Assembly (NCBI RefSeq): GCF_009389715.1 | Contig: NC_052392.1 | Coordinates: 34,889,144-34,953,143, forward strand | Direction of reading: 5' to 3' | DNA from: Phoenix dactylifera | Taxonomy: Eukaryota > Streptophyta > Magnoliopsida > Arecales > Arecaceae | DNA: 64,000 nucleotides | Translations under genes and position numbers: made by a program | Notes under the pieces: model-generated | Database searches by the model: none | What the model was told of the DNA's origin: nothing | Seen by the model: only the letters and a program-made list of their open reading frames with translations | In this document: positions 13,824 through 26,649 of the stretch, one piece after another | Position numbering within the stretch: position 1 is the first letter of the stretch | Layout of the letters: the number at the start of each line of letters is the position of its first letter

Positions 13824-16739
13824 GGTTTCCGGCGATGGGGAGCGCTGAATTCCTAGATCGATTAGGATTTGGGGATCGGGGACGAAGCGAGAAGAGAGGA
13901 GAGCGGAGTACAAGAGGGAGACGGCGATTTCTTTCAAGCGTTAGCCTCGCCCCGGAGGCTCGTCTTTCTCGTAGTTAATTCTTATTTTATTAGTATTCTT
14001 TGTTAGATGACTAAAAAGCGCATGCATTTCACGCGATGGATGGCGTGCACGAAAAAGAAACGCTCAAGCGTTTCGATCCGACGACGTGGCAATATCTGGG
14101 CCTCGGAATCATTAGGACATCTTGGGTCCCATCTGGAGTTGCAAATAAAATAGTGCCACGTGGAGATGTTGTCCCAAATGGGGGACTTTTATAGAGAGAG
14201 GACGAATACGGTTAGATGCGTTTGGTCTGACGATGGCTGATGAGTTGGCCAACGAATTTGAGGCCGAGGGGGAGGTAAGCTGTGCGGATTCCACGTGTTG
14301 GTTTGCACGCTCCACAAAGGGTGGCGTGTTGGGTGTTTGTCCGGGCAAAAAATAATTTAAGACTTTATTTTTTACAAATCTCTCTTCATATCACTTTTAT
14401 TATATTAAAAAAAAGTAAGAGCGTTTAATCTATTTAATAGTCAAATTAAAAAAATCTAATTTATAAAAAAATAAAATCAGAAAAAGAGATAGAGTCCGAC
14501 CATCTTCTGAGGTCCAAGAAAAGTCACATTTGATTGAAAAAGAAGAAAAGAAAGGTAATTTTAATACTTTATTTGATTTCAAAGGATAGAATTAAAAAGA
14601 TTCTTTGATTTCAAAATTATCATAACATTATTTGTGGTATAGATAATACTTTTTGTTACCGATTTGTATATTAAGCTATAAAATTGTACTCTTTTTTTTT
14701 GCATAAAGAGAGTATTGGATTAAACACCTAAATAGAGAAGGAAAATTTGTTAGTTGATATATTAGAATGGATTTTTATGATGAAGAGCGTCGTGGAGAGC
14801 TACATGCCTCATTCTTTTCACTCTTTCTAACCTTGATATCTTCATCTCTAACCTCGATATCGATGAATCTAAAAGAATTGCCCCATCGCTATGTTACCTT
14901 CGCTATTGCCCTCATCGACCCGATGTCTTTGCTCCTTCCTCCACTCCAACAACTCTCTTATTATTTCTTACATCACTTTCACTTGTTGCATGTCTTGCTC
15001 CTGACCAGAGGCCAACACATGCAAGTAGACCCACAGCAATCAACAACTAGGTTGGGCCGAACTTATTTTAAACTTGAGAGTATTTTGCTCACTTTACAGC
15101 CCTAACCATGAGCCTAGGTTGGAGTTTGCAATGAGACATCAACAGCTTTATGGCTGTAATGGCCCAAACCTCTTCGGCCTAGTGGCCCAACCCAAAGAGG
15201 TTAGGCCCACTAATGTTCAATGAGGTTTCTCTCCGATTTTGTCAGACTTCGAGAGTCTGAAATGATCCTTTCACCAGCCGGGTAAGGCCGGAATCTCTTC
15301 TATATAGAGTTTTCTCCTTCTCCTCTACTGAATCGATCAAATCCTTCGAAGCGAGCGAGAAAGAATCACCGGTGTTGGATAAATGTTAAATGGGTTGTCT
15401 TTGCACAGGAAAAAGAAGGAAATCTTTATTGTACAACTAAAACTAAAATGAATCTTATAAAGTACTTTTGGATAAATGGGAAAGCTCAACCAAAAGGTTG
15501 TATTTTGGAAAAATTATATAAACATTCTTTGCTTCATGCTTGTATGACATACATGATTTATTTCACCGCAAAAATAAGCTCCACTTGCTTAAAAGCAAAA
15601 AATATTTAGCGTGCAAATATATCTAAAGTTAATTATTATTTTTTTGTCAAAACAGGCGATTCATACAATTCTAGTACGAACACATCCAAAAAGATTAAAA
15701 GACAGTACATTCCGGTGCGCTCTAAATAGCTCCCTCTTTCCGACCCATAAGGCACCTCCAGACTCCAGAGTGATTGGCTACATACGAGGCCACCCAGTTT
15801 GCAGCCCTATTAGTCTCTTGATATTCGTGTTTAGCTTGGACAACATTAATAGACTTTCATTGGTACCTTTTTTTTACAACAAAATAAATTTGATCTATAC
15901 CATTCAACTAGAGGGGGTAAAAAACAAAATTTAAGTTCAAAATTGCTTCAGTAGGTTATTAATTTCCATCTTTTTTTTCTATCTGAGGTTGCAAAAATCC
16001 TTCCTAAACAAACATCAAGTCATGCCTTCTTCCTAACGTTCTCTTTTTCGAAAAGTCCTTCCTAATGATTTTAATTAGTCAGGAAAATCAAAATGGGAAC
16101 GAGATAACTACTTCTCCATGAGTAATTAATTACTCGGCATAAGCCCATAAACTAACCAAAAATTCTGTTCACACAAAGTAAAACCAGATTTTCTAATGAA
16201 GAAGATGACCGACAGGATATCCATTAAATAAAAGATTACATTCTCGTGCATGCGATCACTGATAGCCATTAAACTTGATATAGAGAGGACTTATGACAAG
16301 ATACACTGGAATTATAACAAGACTATGCTTTTCCATTTTAACTTCCTTTCAAGGTGGATTTTTGTTGGAACATGGATTGCATAAAAAGACCTGTCCTATG
16401 CTGTCCTCTCCTATTCCTTTGTTTTCATCCTCCCTCGTTCTGCATCTAGTCTGCCCACTCTCCCTTTATTTGTTCATTTTTTGGGACAGACATGCTCTCT
16501 AGATCTCCTGAGGAAGAAGTGGAAGAGAGAGAAATATATGTATATAATACAAGCTTCAACATTCACAGATCTTAATGTAAGGCCAGACAAAAAGATTGTG
16601 AAGATTTTAGAAGATCTTCTAATACGGCGAAATACTTGTGTTCCCCTCTTTTCTGCTAAACATATTGTTTCCACTGGTTTAAAGTGCATTAACCTCCTGC
16701 TCAAACTCATGGAAGCTGCATCATTTATCCTGCCTGGAG
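13824..16739. other. Intergenic DNA upstream of the EMB8-like gene
   Basis: The first few hundred bases hold the 5' UTR and promoter of the minus-strand EMB8-like gene. An interrupted palindrome of AAACGCT and AGCGTTT lies at 14058-14073, and CACGTG-containing sequence near 14290. Around 15308 there is a TATATAG sequence in a GC-richer patch (15120-15390) that looks promoter- or LTR-like, but I could not define its ends. No gene is supported. Confidence 0.4.
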
Positions 16740-17383
16740 TGTAACAATCCAAGACCTCACCCAAAAAGATTAGCGGGAAGGTAATTTTTTGGACTCCTAA
16801 GTCCTGCATAACTACCTAAGATCTTTTCAACGAATAACCGAACACATGCCTGCACGGGTTCTCGCATACTCTCCCGTTCAAGCTCTGACGTCCTCGTTAA
16901 GTTAAGAGTTTAATTCCATTCCAATCTAATCACAAGCACTACGATCAACTCGTGGTCAGCCTCCATAAACCCATGCTGCAGTGTCCCTTAGTCCACATAG
17001 GCTATGAGCCGAGTTCGCTTTGATATCCTTAATACGTTTCAGCTAGCCATTTTGGATGAGGTCTTGTGTTGTTACAAATGATATCAAAGTGGACCCGGTC
17101 CATAATCTATATGGACTAGGGGACACTGCAACACGGATTCATTGGGGCTTATCACGGGCCAATTGTGATGCTTGTGATTAGATTTAGATGGATTTGAACC
17201 TTAATCTGACGAGGACGCTGAGGCTTAAACGGAGGAAGTATGTGAGAACTCATGCGGGCATGTATTTAATCCCATATCGGTTATTCACTAAATAGATCTT
17301 GAGTACTTATACAAGATCAAAAAAACTCAAATAATACCTTCTAGCTAATTATTTTAGATTAGGTTCTGGCTTGTTACATGGAG
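16735..17383. mobile_element. Palindromic (head-to-head) TRIM retroelement insertion
   Basis: Two TRIM copies lie in inverted orientation and share one 5-bp target duplication, TGGAG (16735-16739 and 17379-17383). The left unit is on the minus strand: its LTR is 16740-16866, with the complement of a polypurine tract next to it, and it ends in its primer site (complement at 17017-17028). The right unit is on the plus strand: a 48-bp 3' tail of a 5' LTR (17029-17076), a primer site ATGATATCAAAG, an internal part, a polypurine tract GGAGGAAG (17231-17238) and a complete LTR 17241-17378 that runs from TGTGAG to GTTACA. Both outer ends are therefore the same LTR terminus (GTTACA). The arms are about 290 bp, separated by the 48-bp LTR tail. 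Confidence 0.85.
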
Positions 17384-20300
17384 AGTTTAATTTTGTCGTA
17401 CACATATAACAAACAAAATCAACAGTTCATCTAAACAATAATATGCATTACAGATGCTCAATACCAAATGGTCAACAAACCCAACCCAAACTCAAATTAA
17501 TGAGATAGCCATATTCTATATAGTGCTTGTACTAAGCACTAGTTTTAATGGTGAGCTTAATTACTCCTGTGAGGATTGCATCATGCCAAGTTGTCCCAGA
17601 GCCAGAGAGAGAGAGAGAAGGGTACTTGTGAGAGGAGTCATGTCCTTGTCATGCTAGTTAAGCCTCTAGAAGCTTGTGCCTTCAGGAAGAGCATGCAAGT
17701 AGACAGGAAGCGGCCCCACAAGCCGACCGAGGCCCTACCAACTAGCCAAAGTCTTGAACATCACTATTTTAATGTGTCTGAAAGGAAAGCAAACCAATAA
17801 AAGCAGAACAATGTATGACCGGCCGGACGTCAATGTCCCCGGAAGATAGCTTTGTTCCAGAAACAAGTGCAAGCGTGGATAGAAAGATGGATCCTTAAGA
17901 TCTCTTTTGTCAAGCCTCAGCCTATGGCTAGAATCCTAGATCTAGTTAAATATTCTTAAGGTTTCGTGTTCTTATACCCGACTAACTTGGACTTCTGACT
18001 GAGGCTTGTTAGAAAGTGAAGACTAGCTACTTAATAGAAGCTTTTTAGTTGCTTTATGGCAAATTCAAACGTTTATCTAGGCTGCTAAACTTAATGCTGG
18101 TGCTTCAAATGCAATGACCTGAATGCACCGACAAGTTTGGTTGTGTGTTTAATTCTGGAACATAGATGGACATAGTGAGCCGCGCATTTGCATCGCTGCC
18201 ATGTGAATCAATGTAGATTTTTTTGAGTTTTGGCAAAGTTGATATAGAAGTGCGAAAATGGCCCGCATTTGTTTGAAAGTTATCTACTTGTGGTGTCAAT
18301 TTGGAATTCTAGATCCACGCTAACTTCAACATCTAGTTCATATTCGTAGCAATGATGGATGTTCTAAGCATGAATAGTGTTGATGGATCAAACTATGCGG
18401 CACATGCATGTCATATGCGCGATAATCTTTAATTACATGTGTTGAGTATAGGTCTCGTTAATCAGCCTACACTCCTGAATTCCTCGACCTCTGCTTTGTT
18501 TTAAGTTTTTTGATGGAACATCCCTAACTTTTCTTTGGGAATTGCAGGAACAAGATCATGCGCACTAAGGTGACATAAAGAGAAAAATGTATGCTAATAT
18601 TAGTTCTATGTGCACTAATCTTGGCTACCCTAATAATATTGATACTATGATGGCGCTATAAGTTGCCAAGTGAACTGCTTGCATAAGATGGAAAGTAGAG
18701 CTGTAAGCAAATTGAATCAAGTGAAGCTCTAGGCTGCTAAAGTTAATGCACAGAGATGGTATCACTCCACATAGTTCCAGAACTAATGATGCACATAATG
18801 GAAGTTGGTGACTGGACAGGATGTAAGAACTTAACTGGCCGGATACTTTCTATAAAGTATGAGGATATATATATATTGTAATTGCAATACTTGGAAGATA
18901 CGAATGTTTCTGCAAATGAAAAAACAAAAAAAGATAGGGACAGTTATGCAAAAAAACCACTTGTTTTGGTATACTAGCTAAAGTTTTTTTTTTCAGGCAT
19001 TTTGCAGAGAACTCACCATTATATATGAAAATACTAAACAGATATGGTAGGTTTCGATCCACCATCATTGTTCTTGGAGCAACTACCTACCTAGGAGCTG
19101 ATGGAAAAGTGTTAGCTCTACAATATTCTGCAGTTATCTTGGAACCTAAGTTAGTTAATTACCATGCCAAGGCCTAATGATCATATCTATTTAGTATTTT
19201 CCTAACTATTTGAGTTAGCATTTCTATCATCTATAGTCATTTGTCCTTAAGTTTTTTCTCTGCTTGTAAGTGCATTGAGTCCCAAAACAACCTATTTAGC
19301 CATACTTGACCAGACTCAAGTTAAAACTCATGGGAAACCACATAGGCAGCACCTAACACTCCTTGTAAAGATTGCAAAGTTTCAATCCACTGGATAGGAG
19401 TAAGGTCACTACTGAAGTACAGTGTCCAGTGGTCTGTCTTGAAAACAACTCAAAGCCTATCTAAGAAATGAGGAGGAAAGAAGCAGCATATATACTAATC
19501 TCAAGCATTGGACAAGTTGGAAGTTAATTTAGTTATTAGGCCTAAGGATAAAACAAAACAAGGACACATGACATGTCATCATAATATGGGCTACCCTCCA
19601 AAGAGAAATCAGGATGTTAGACTGCCCCAACAGCCAGTTTAACTTTGGCCAGTGGCCCCATATTAGGTCATTGTCCAACAATTTTTTTGTGCCTACCAAG
19701 ACTTGACATAATTTTAATGAGTTTATGGTAAGTGGTCCATCAAGGGGAACCAACTTTCCTTACAAAGGTTTGCTAAAAAAACCCTTCCTTTATAAGAAAA
19801 GATGGTGAGCTTTTGTTTTGTCCTTGCGTACATGAATCATTAATACACCCTTATGGTGTAAATGTGTCTTTGTTTCCAAGTCATTGAAGCTTATCCTTCC
19901 TTTTGCCAAAGCTAGAAAAAAGGAAGCAGGATTTACGGTGAGAAACGATCTTATCATAATTGGCCAACCAGAAATTGATTCACTGTGGATAGAGTACATA
20001 AGACTTGATTTCTAACTTTCATTTTTAGTTATTTAGATATGAGCCTCAAATGACCAAGTAATTTGGGTGATCAAAAGCCTCGTTATTTTGAGGGAAGGTT
20101 ATCCAACACTTTGACAGTTTTTATCATAGAGAGATCGTTAATGAACTTCAAATTTGTTAGGTGAATACTTAAAACTGTTTTAATAATTTGATCTCCATGC
20201 ATAGAATAACTCATTTGACTTCAAGCACTGGATGAATTCAATCTATACATAGACAATTACTGTACATAGGCATCAAAAAGACGGATTCTTTGCATGGATT

Positions 20301-21326
20301 TAAATTTTAGGAGCAATTCATATGCGAAGAGCAGAAAATAAGAGGCAAAAGAAACCATGAATGTATATATTATGCTAAGCTTAGAAGGAATCATGGAGGG
20401 CTTTATCAAATTATAAAGAAAAAAAATCCATCCCTTAGCCAGGTCATGCCTTCTAAATTCATCAACCCATTTCCCTTCCTCCCAAACTAGACCATGACAT
20501 CGATGCAAAGATACACGGCACATAATCCTCTCGGATTGAGGCTTGGAAGTATGAACCACGGACTTCGAATAAACTTAATTATGAAAAATAAGAAAATATT
20601 TGTATATAATATGAAAAATCGAGTTGCATCAATCAACTTTGTTTTCGAGACCAAACCTATTTTGAACTTGTTTATAGCTTTTACAAGGTAAATAGATTGC
20701 TTAATTAAGAGTCATACTTATATATCAATTAACAAATTTTGAATAAATGTTAATCGATCTTGTCATGATTAACTTTAGTGTTTTATGAGATCAAGGACAA
20801 GGGAGTCCTCCCAAAATTAGGGGTGAGGAGGAGACTTCAACCTATGTCACCAATATCAACATGTAATAATTTCATCAATTGAGCCATGCATAATGCATCA
20901 TGATTCATGACCTCCTTAGGATTTAGGGTTTCGGATTTACCGATTTAGGTGACAAACATATACTAGCACAAAAATGAATAATTGTGTGATACAAGATATC
21001 AAAAGGGAGGCAGACCGTCCACGTGGCAGTAGGTAGAAAGCAACAAGTGGCATTGGGTGGTCCAATGGCTGGCTCCTCCAAGACCTAACGTCCATTCTAA
21101 GTAGAAAGTCTTGCAGCATAATATAACGGTTGTAAAGGAAACGGGGAGGTGGTGGCTTGAGAATTCCTTGTTGTCCCGCCGTCCAAATCCCCGTTTCTCC
21201 TCTCAGCCGGCCTTTCCATCTCCCTTTGGCCACCCCACGCGCACTTGATGGCTACTAACCTCCTCTCCTTTTCAATACATTCCCCCAACATTGTTTATCT
21301 CTCCTTCCATCTCCTTCGCATTTGTG
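17384..21326. other. Intergenic DNA upstream of the NAC gene
   Basis: No gene, RNA gene or clearly bounded element was recognised. Open stretches are short and have no protein-like composition. The last few hundred bases are the upstream region of the VND7-like gene. Confidence 0.4.
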
Positions 21327-21333
21327 TATATAA
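21327..21333 (+). promoter_or_regulatory. Probable TATA box of the VND7-like gene
   Basis: TATATAA is followed by a pyrimidine-rich leader. The first leader exon would begin about 30 bp downstream and end at a strong donor, GAGCACT/GTAAGT, at 21444/21445. Its partner acceptor is TTCTTCAG just before 22308, 11 nt upstream of the NAC start codon. The gene therefore has an 860-bp 5' UTR intron, by inference. Confidence 0.6.
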
Positions 21334-21664
21334 GCCTCCCTCCCCTACCACTTATTCTAATATCCTCTCCAAGTACTAAACAAGTCCCACTTCCACCAAT
21401 CTCATCTCATTCTCATCTCTCCCTCCCTCTCTCTCTCGAGCACTGTAAGTGTTTTCCACAACTTGTAATCTGATGCATATAATATTTGGGTTGTTGCACT
21501 AGGATTGCAGACTTCTCTTCCTATGTTCAACCTATACTGAAGTAGTTTGTAGAGCTGGAGCTAGTGTGCATATGTTTTTCATGGATGCTAAGTTAGATAA
21601 CCTACTTACAGAGTTTTCTCTTTCTTCTTAATGTTAAGAGATCAACCAAACCTTGCTGAGCGTA

Positions 21665-21799
21665 TGGATTTCCATAACACTTCAGGTGCAGCAGGATTTG
21701 TTGCCTTCTCCCCTGTGCAGAGAAATCCTACTGTGCCGGCTGATGTTATTAAGGTCCAAAATATGGACTATGATTCTTCTTTCATCTTTCTTCTCTGAT
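21665..21799 (+). other. Possible upstream ORF in the NAC leader region
   Basis: A 44-codon ORF begins MDFHNTSGAAGF and lies between the first leader exon and the NAC coding start. If a leader exon ends at the AAG/GTCCAA donor at 21757 and joins the 22308 acceptor, it becomes a roughly 33-codon uORF that stops a few bases before the NAC ATG. Whether this segment is ever exonic is not known. Confidence 0.25.
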
Positions 21800-22318
21800 T
21801 TTAAATGGCCGAAATCTTTCTTGGAATTGGAATGTATTTTTAGGCTAATGCAGCATATCGACATTGTATATATTCACCATTGTTAGTGCCCCTTAGCTTT
21901 TAGGTGCGTGGGGGGGTTGGTGGATGTGAAAGCACCCCAAACCATGGAGTGCACTCAAAGAAACGTAGACATGCTTCAGCCTTAAAGTCAATTGTTTCGT
22001 CTACTTTCCGTCGAAGTATTTTATATGGTGTCCAAAAGGATTTTTGAAAGATGCTACCAAAGACTACAAGTAGAAATTTAGTAGAGAGGGGGGGAAAAAT
22101 GTAAATATCAATTGTTGGGATAATATATCGCCAGTTATATATCTTGATAATGCTTGAAAACACGGTGCAATTGGGTCGTTTTCTCATGAGTGCTTCTAAA
22201 TTCTTTGTTGATCTCTAAGATCTTCTTGTAGGTCTAAAGGGCTTCAGGGCCCACTTTATGACCTTACTTCCTCTAACTTGCGGATGTTAGCATTTTTTTT
22301 TCTTCAGGTGAACTAGCA

Positions 22319-23659
22319 ATGGAGTTGGAGTCTTGTGTCCCGCCAGGCTTCAGATTCCATCCAACAGAGGAAGAACTTGTGGGGTATTATCTTGCAAGGA
22401 AGGTTGCTTCACAAAAGATTGATATAGAGGTTATTCGAGACGTCGATCTGTACCGAATGGAGCCATGGGATCTCCAAGGTTGGTGGTAATCTGGAAAAAT
22501 ATATGTATATATATATATATATATATATGTCATGATTCTCCTAATACTCTTTTATGATTGGTATTTCTTGTGCATTTAATAGTTGGATTCAAGTATGGTG
22601 ACGAAGAACAAGCGGAGTGGTACTTCTTCAGCTATAAAGATAGAAAGTACCCAAGTGGAACACGTACCAATAGAGCCACTGCTGCTGGATTTTGGAAGGC
22701 AACTGGTCGAGACAAGCCAGTACTTTCAAAGTCTAGAGTTATAGGGATGAGGAAGACACTAGTGTTCTATAAAGGACGCGCTCCAAATGGGAGAAAAACT
22801 GATTGGATCATGCATGAGTATCGTCTTCAATCAACCGAACATGGACCGATTCAGGCAAGTAGTCTTTTTTTTTTTTTTTTCCTGGTATCATGAGCATATA
22901 GCCATCTAATATCAACATGGATTTTAAATTCATGTCAGCTTTATTTTTTTGAATTGATTTCTAAAAAATTAAGATTTATGTAACATGTCTCTTGAAAGCT
23001 TCTTCAAATTGTTGGCCCAGCATTAATTGTTCGATGATTGTCTCTTTGAATCTTCCATATATTTCACTAAGAAACAAGGCATCATCATGAATGAAGACTA
23101 TGAATCTATTCCCACAAGTCTCACTGAATTTTGAAAGTCTGAATTGCAGGAAGAAGGATGGGTTGTATGCCGAGCATTTAGAAAACCGAGTCCCAATCAA
23201 AGGCAGTGCTTCAACAATTATGATCCTACATACTACAACAACAATATTCTTGATGCACAGTATGGACTAGAATCACTTGTAAATGTTACTAGGCCAACGC
23301 GTTTCATGGAATCCTATCCGGGAGGCAATCTCCAAGAACAACCTACTGGGTGTGTGGGGGAATCAAGGAACACTCTCCTCAACCATGTTCTTGAGCTTCC
23401 ACAGCTAGATAGTCCAAGCTTATCGACAAGTTTATCCACCAAAGAATGCTTTGAGCCGAATGTCGCGAGTGATGAAGAGCATGCGGTCAAGAGAAGCGAC
23501 TGCGAGGGGCAACTAATCGATTGGAAGTTCTTGGACAAGTTGCTCTCGTCGCAGTTAAATGAAGCAGCTTCTTCAAGTATGCCGGTTGTTCCAGTGAATT
23601 ATGATGGAGGTGCTCAAAGCCAAGGTGATCATTTCCTTGAGCTGTTTGATAGCTCGTAG
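22319..23659 (+). CDS. VND7: VND7-like NAC transcription factor, 3 coding exons
   Basis: Predicted nuclear DNA-binding activator of the VND/SWN clade of NAC proteins, which switch on secondary-wall and cell-death programmes during xylem vessel formation. Exons are 22319-22478, 22583-22854 and 23150-23659: 942 nt, 313 aa, close to Arabidopsis VND7. The NAC domain spans about residues 1-160. Visible are the A block ([18 protein letters not shown]), [46 protein letters not shown] and [10 protein letters not shown], then [19 protein letters not shown]. The KPVLSK and RKPSPNQRQ segments point to VND7 rather than VND1-6. The C-terminal part is acidic and Ser/Leu-rich and ends in HFLELFDSS, as expected for an activation region. 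Intron 2 uses a GC donor (CAG/GCAAGT). At the exon 1/2 junction the usual RCK-type residues are replaced by VGFKYGD. The VND7 assignment rests on motif recall. Confidence 0.88.
22496..22529. repeat. (AT)n microsatellite in NAC intron 1
   Basis: About fifteen TA/AT units lie inside the 104-bp first coding intron of the VND7-like gene, so length change here alters a very short intron. Confidence 0.85.
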
Positions 23660-24289
23660 TGGGGTGACTCTCTTTATTTCAATGGTTATTGTGCTAATAA
23701 CATGCGGTGGCAAGGTCAAGAGCCACTTGATTTGTAACTATTATGACATTTCGAGTACTGAGCAAGTAGTGAAGAACTAATCTCAGGTTGTGTGGAACTT
23801 TCTTAGGGTGAATCTTCTGTGCATTATTGTAAGCTGTGCTTCTTAAGCCATCGCGTGTTCTTTTTACCTCTTGCATGATATTTGACTCATAAACCGCCAT
23901 TAGATTACTACTGTCTTCTAAAAGTTAAGTCCTTCATATGAGATTGTGGGAGAATTTTATTTATATAGCAGTAAAGAGAAAGGATTATATCCAATATCCC
24001 ATTGATCAAATAGAATAAATGGCTAAAAATATTGAACTGATCAAGATTTGATTAATTATTTATACTGTAACACTTGAAAGGTTTATATTGGACCGCTTGT
24101 TACTTGCATGTGGGTGATTTGCAAACAGATCAAGAGTTATTTATATAAGAAACAATGGGCAACCATCAAAGGAGTTATAAGGACAAGATACTACCTCCTG
24201 AATGAAGTTATTGCTGAAAATGACTTCTATATTCATTCGCACTTCCAAAATATTTTACGCAACAATATTGCTATCTAGCTCCTGTTGTC

Positions 24290-24810
24290 TTCTATCTTAC
24301 AATCCTAAGGATTGCTGTCTGAGAACCCCTTCCTAAAATTCTAAGTTTCAAAATCTTTCTCAGCGGTGAATAATCTTCCAACCATTGATGGATGCGGCTC
24401 CAACTATGGCCAAGGGATGAAGGTTCAATCTGCTTTCGCATGGACATTGAGTAGCTGAGGGAAAATTTAGCCTACTTTTGCATGGATGTCGAGGAACACA
24501 GATTGGAAGCTCAGCCTATTTGCTCGGAGATCGATAGATTTATTGAGTGGAGGGTCAGCCTTCCCATGAGTAGAACTTGAGTGACTTGTGAAGTTGGTGG
24601 TTGTCATTTTAAAATCAAATCTTGCCTATGAGTAAAGGAGCCAACTTACTCCTCTTTTTTTTGTGGGGTTCAAGTGATAGAATCGGTTGTGATTGGAGAA
24701 ACGGAGATGATTTATTCCTCCAATTGCGTCACAAGCAGTCTTAATCAAATAATTTTGCTATTTCTCTAATTTATTTCTTCTTTCTCTTATTTCAACAATG
24801 AATACATATT
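24290..24810. repeat. Degenerate long direct repeat, copy 1
   Basis: This block pairs with 26650-27150 in the same orientation. Shared landmarks, in order, are a CAACCAT-ATGGATGC-GCTCCAA stretch, GCATGGATGT-GA, GGGTT(C/T) after a TGTGGGG, and a pyrimidine-rich TTCTTTCT tail. Similarity is clearly diverged. The pair could be LTRs of a dead retrotransposon; no terminal TG/CA pair was fixed. Confidence 0.4.
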
Positions 24811-26649
24811 GACTTTTACTTATCTGGCTCAACCAAAATATCCATTGTCATTGAGTCCGGGTGCAATAATTACACCCAAAAGTTAAGCAGCCAACGACCA
24901 ACAATAGTAAATGGTCAGAAATATTAGGATGATTAAGATTTGGTCAATTACTTATGTTTTGATACTAGAAAGGCATATGTTTAGCCACTCGTCACTACTC
25001 ATACAAAAGGCCACATTGTTGGTGGTTTGCCATTAAAACTAATTTTCTAGAGAAAGTTATCAAAACATATAATGATTATGTGCAAGAATAGCCACCTAAA
25101 AGGGAATTACTTATATGAAAAACAACTGGTAAACACCAAAGGAGTTGCCAGACAAGAAACTACTACCTCCTAAAAGGAAGTTATTGCTAGAAATAATGTC
25201 CAAATTGCATGATTGTTTTCACTGGAAAATAATTTGGCTTGTTTAATGTCGAGCATGCCATGATCGATGAGAGGAGTGGTCGGTTTTGCTCATGCCTTGA
25301 TGACTTATAATTTGCTGAGCGGATATAACATTGTACTTGCTGCAAAGTATTAGAGATGTGTTAATCCGAATGGGGAGAAGAAAGTAATTTCTTCAAAATG
25401 CTTAACTCAAATCTGTCAAAAATTATGGAAAAGTAAAAATGATTAGTGAAAATAGGGTTTGCATCTTCTTTTTCCTTCATTGATGATTAAAAATTGTGCT
25501 ACATAGTCTTGACTTATAATATTGAGGTCTGCTCTGACACAATTCGAATCAGACTCCTCTTCTAGTTTGAATAGAATTAGCTTTTCAAAAATAGACTCGA
25601 CAAATAGAAATAAACATGTAAAAGCTAAAATTATACATTAAGTAGATTTTGATTCCTACATCGACTTTGTCTTCCGTCACTCTACCTAATTTTTCATGGA
25701 TTAGAAGATACACTTGATCAAAATCTTTTCTGAAAAGCAAATTTTTGGTTGAAGAATTCAGGCCTAATCGCTAGTTATACCACCTCTTCAGAATGTGGTG
25801 CCACATTATAGATCTCAAAAAGTTATCAGATCTAAAAAAAAGATCATCTCAATCGGATATTGTATGACCAAATTATGGTCTTCAAAAGTTTGGTATGCGA
25901 TTCGACTTTCCGATGTGACAAATCTTGCTCCTGAACCCTGCTCAACCCTATCTATAATGGTCAAAATAATCTACATCAAGTTTGGTGATCCTTCTAGATC
26001 ATGTGTGGAGGTAGTTCCTTTATTGACTTTTGCAAATTATCTAATGCCTTGTATAGTTACTACACACATACTAATGATCATCACTCTAGTAAGAGTAATT
26101 ATCACTCAAATAAGAACAGTTATTATCTAACATCAGAAATAAAATTATCATCATAATCATAATTGTTATATTAATATTCATCATTTACCTAAGGTTAATG
26201 ATTGACATAGTAACAAGGGGATGCATGGTATAATTCATCGAATATAGTGGAACAAATGCAAAATAATTATGATACAAAATAATTGAGATACCAAGAAATG
26301 CTTTAAAGTAGGATTTTGCTCTAGAAGCTTAATCCTAATCCTAGGATACATGGCTATAGTTGGGTTTCATAACCAAATTGAAAGTGAGAGAGATCATAGA
26401 GAAAACATTTTTTGTTTCTGATCGTGCTGATGGATGGTTACTTCTAGTAATAACTACCATCTTTTGGGTGGTTTCTTGTACTAGTAACATCTCTTGATTA
26501 ATTAACTTCTTTTTATTATAGTTGATTGATGATTAATTAATTTTTGGATATAAATAATTATAAAAGAAGGGGAAAATTCCTATTTTTGCTCCCAACAACA
26601 ATACTATTACTATGCATGACCGTCTTTTATCTCACAAATTAACCTATAG

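Noticed and set aside
13470..13856. Plus-strand ORF rich in Glu/Arg
   Set aside because: It is the antisense shadow of exons 1-2 of the EMB8-like gene.
16474..16809. Minus-strand ORF of 111 codons
   Set aside because: It runs into the TRIM LTR and has no domain; the overlap is with a non-coding element.
16740..17378. Two independent TRIM insertions
   Set aside because: A single matching 5-bp duplication flanks the pair, and neither copy has its own inner duplication or complete 5' LTR.
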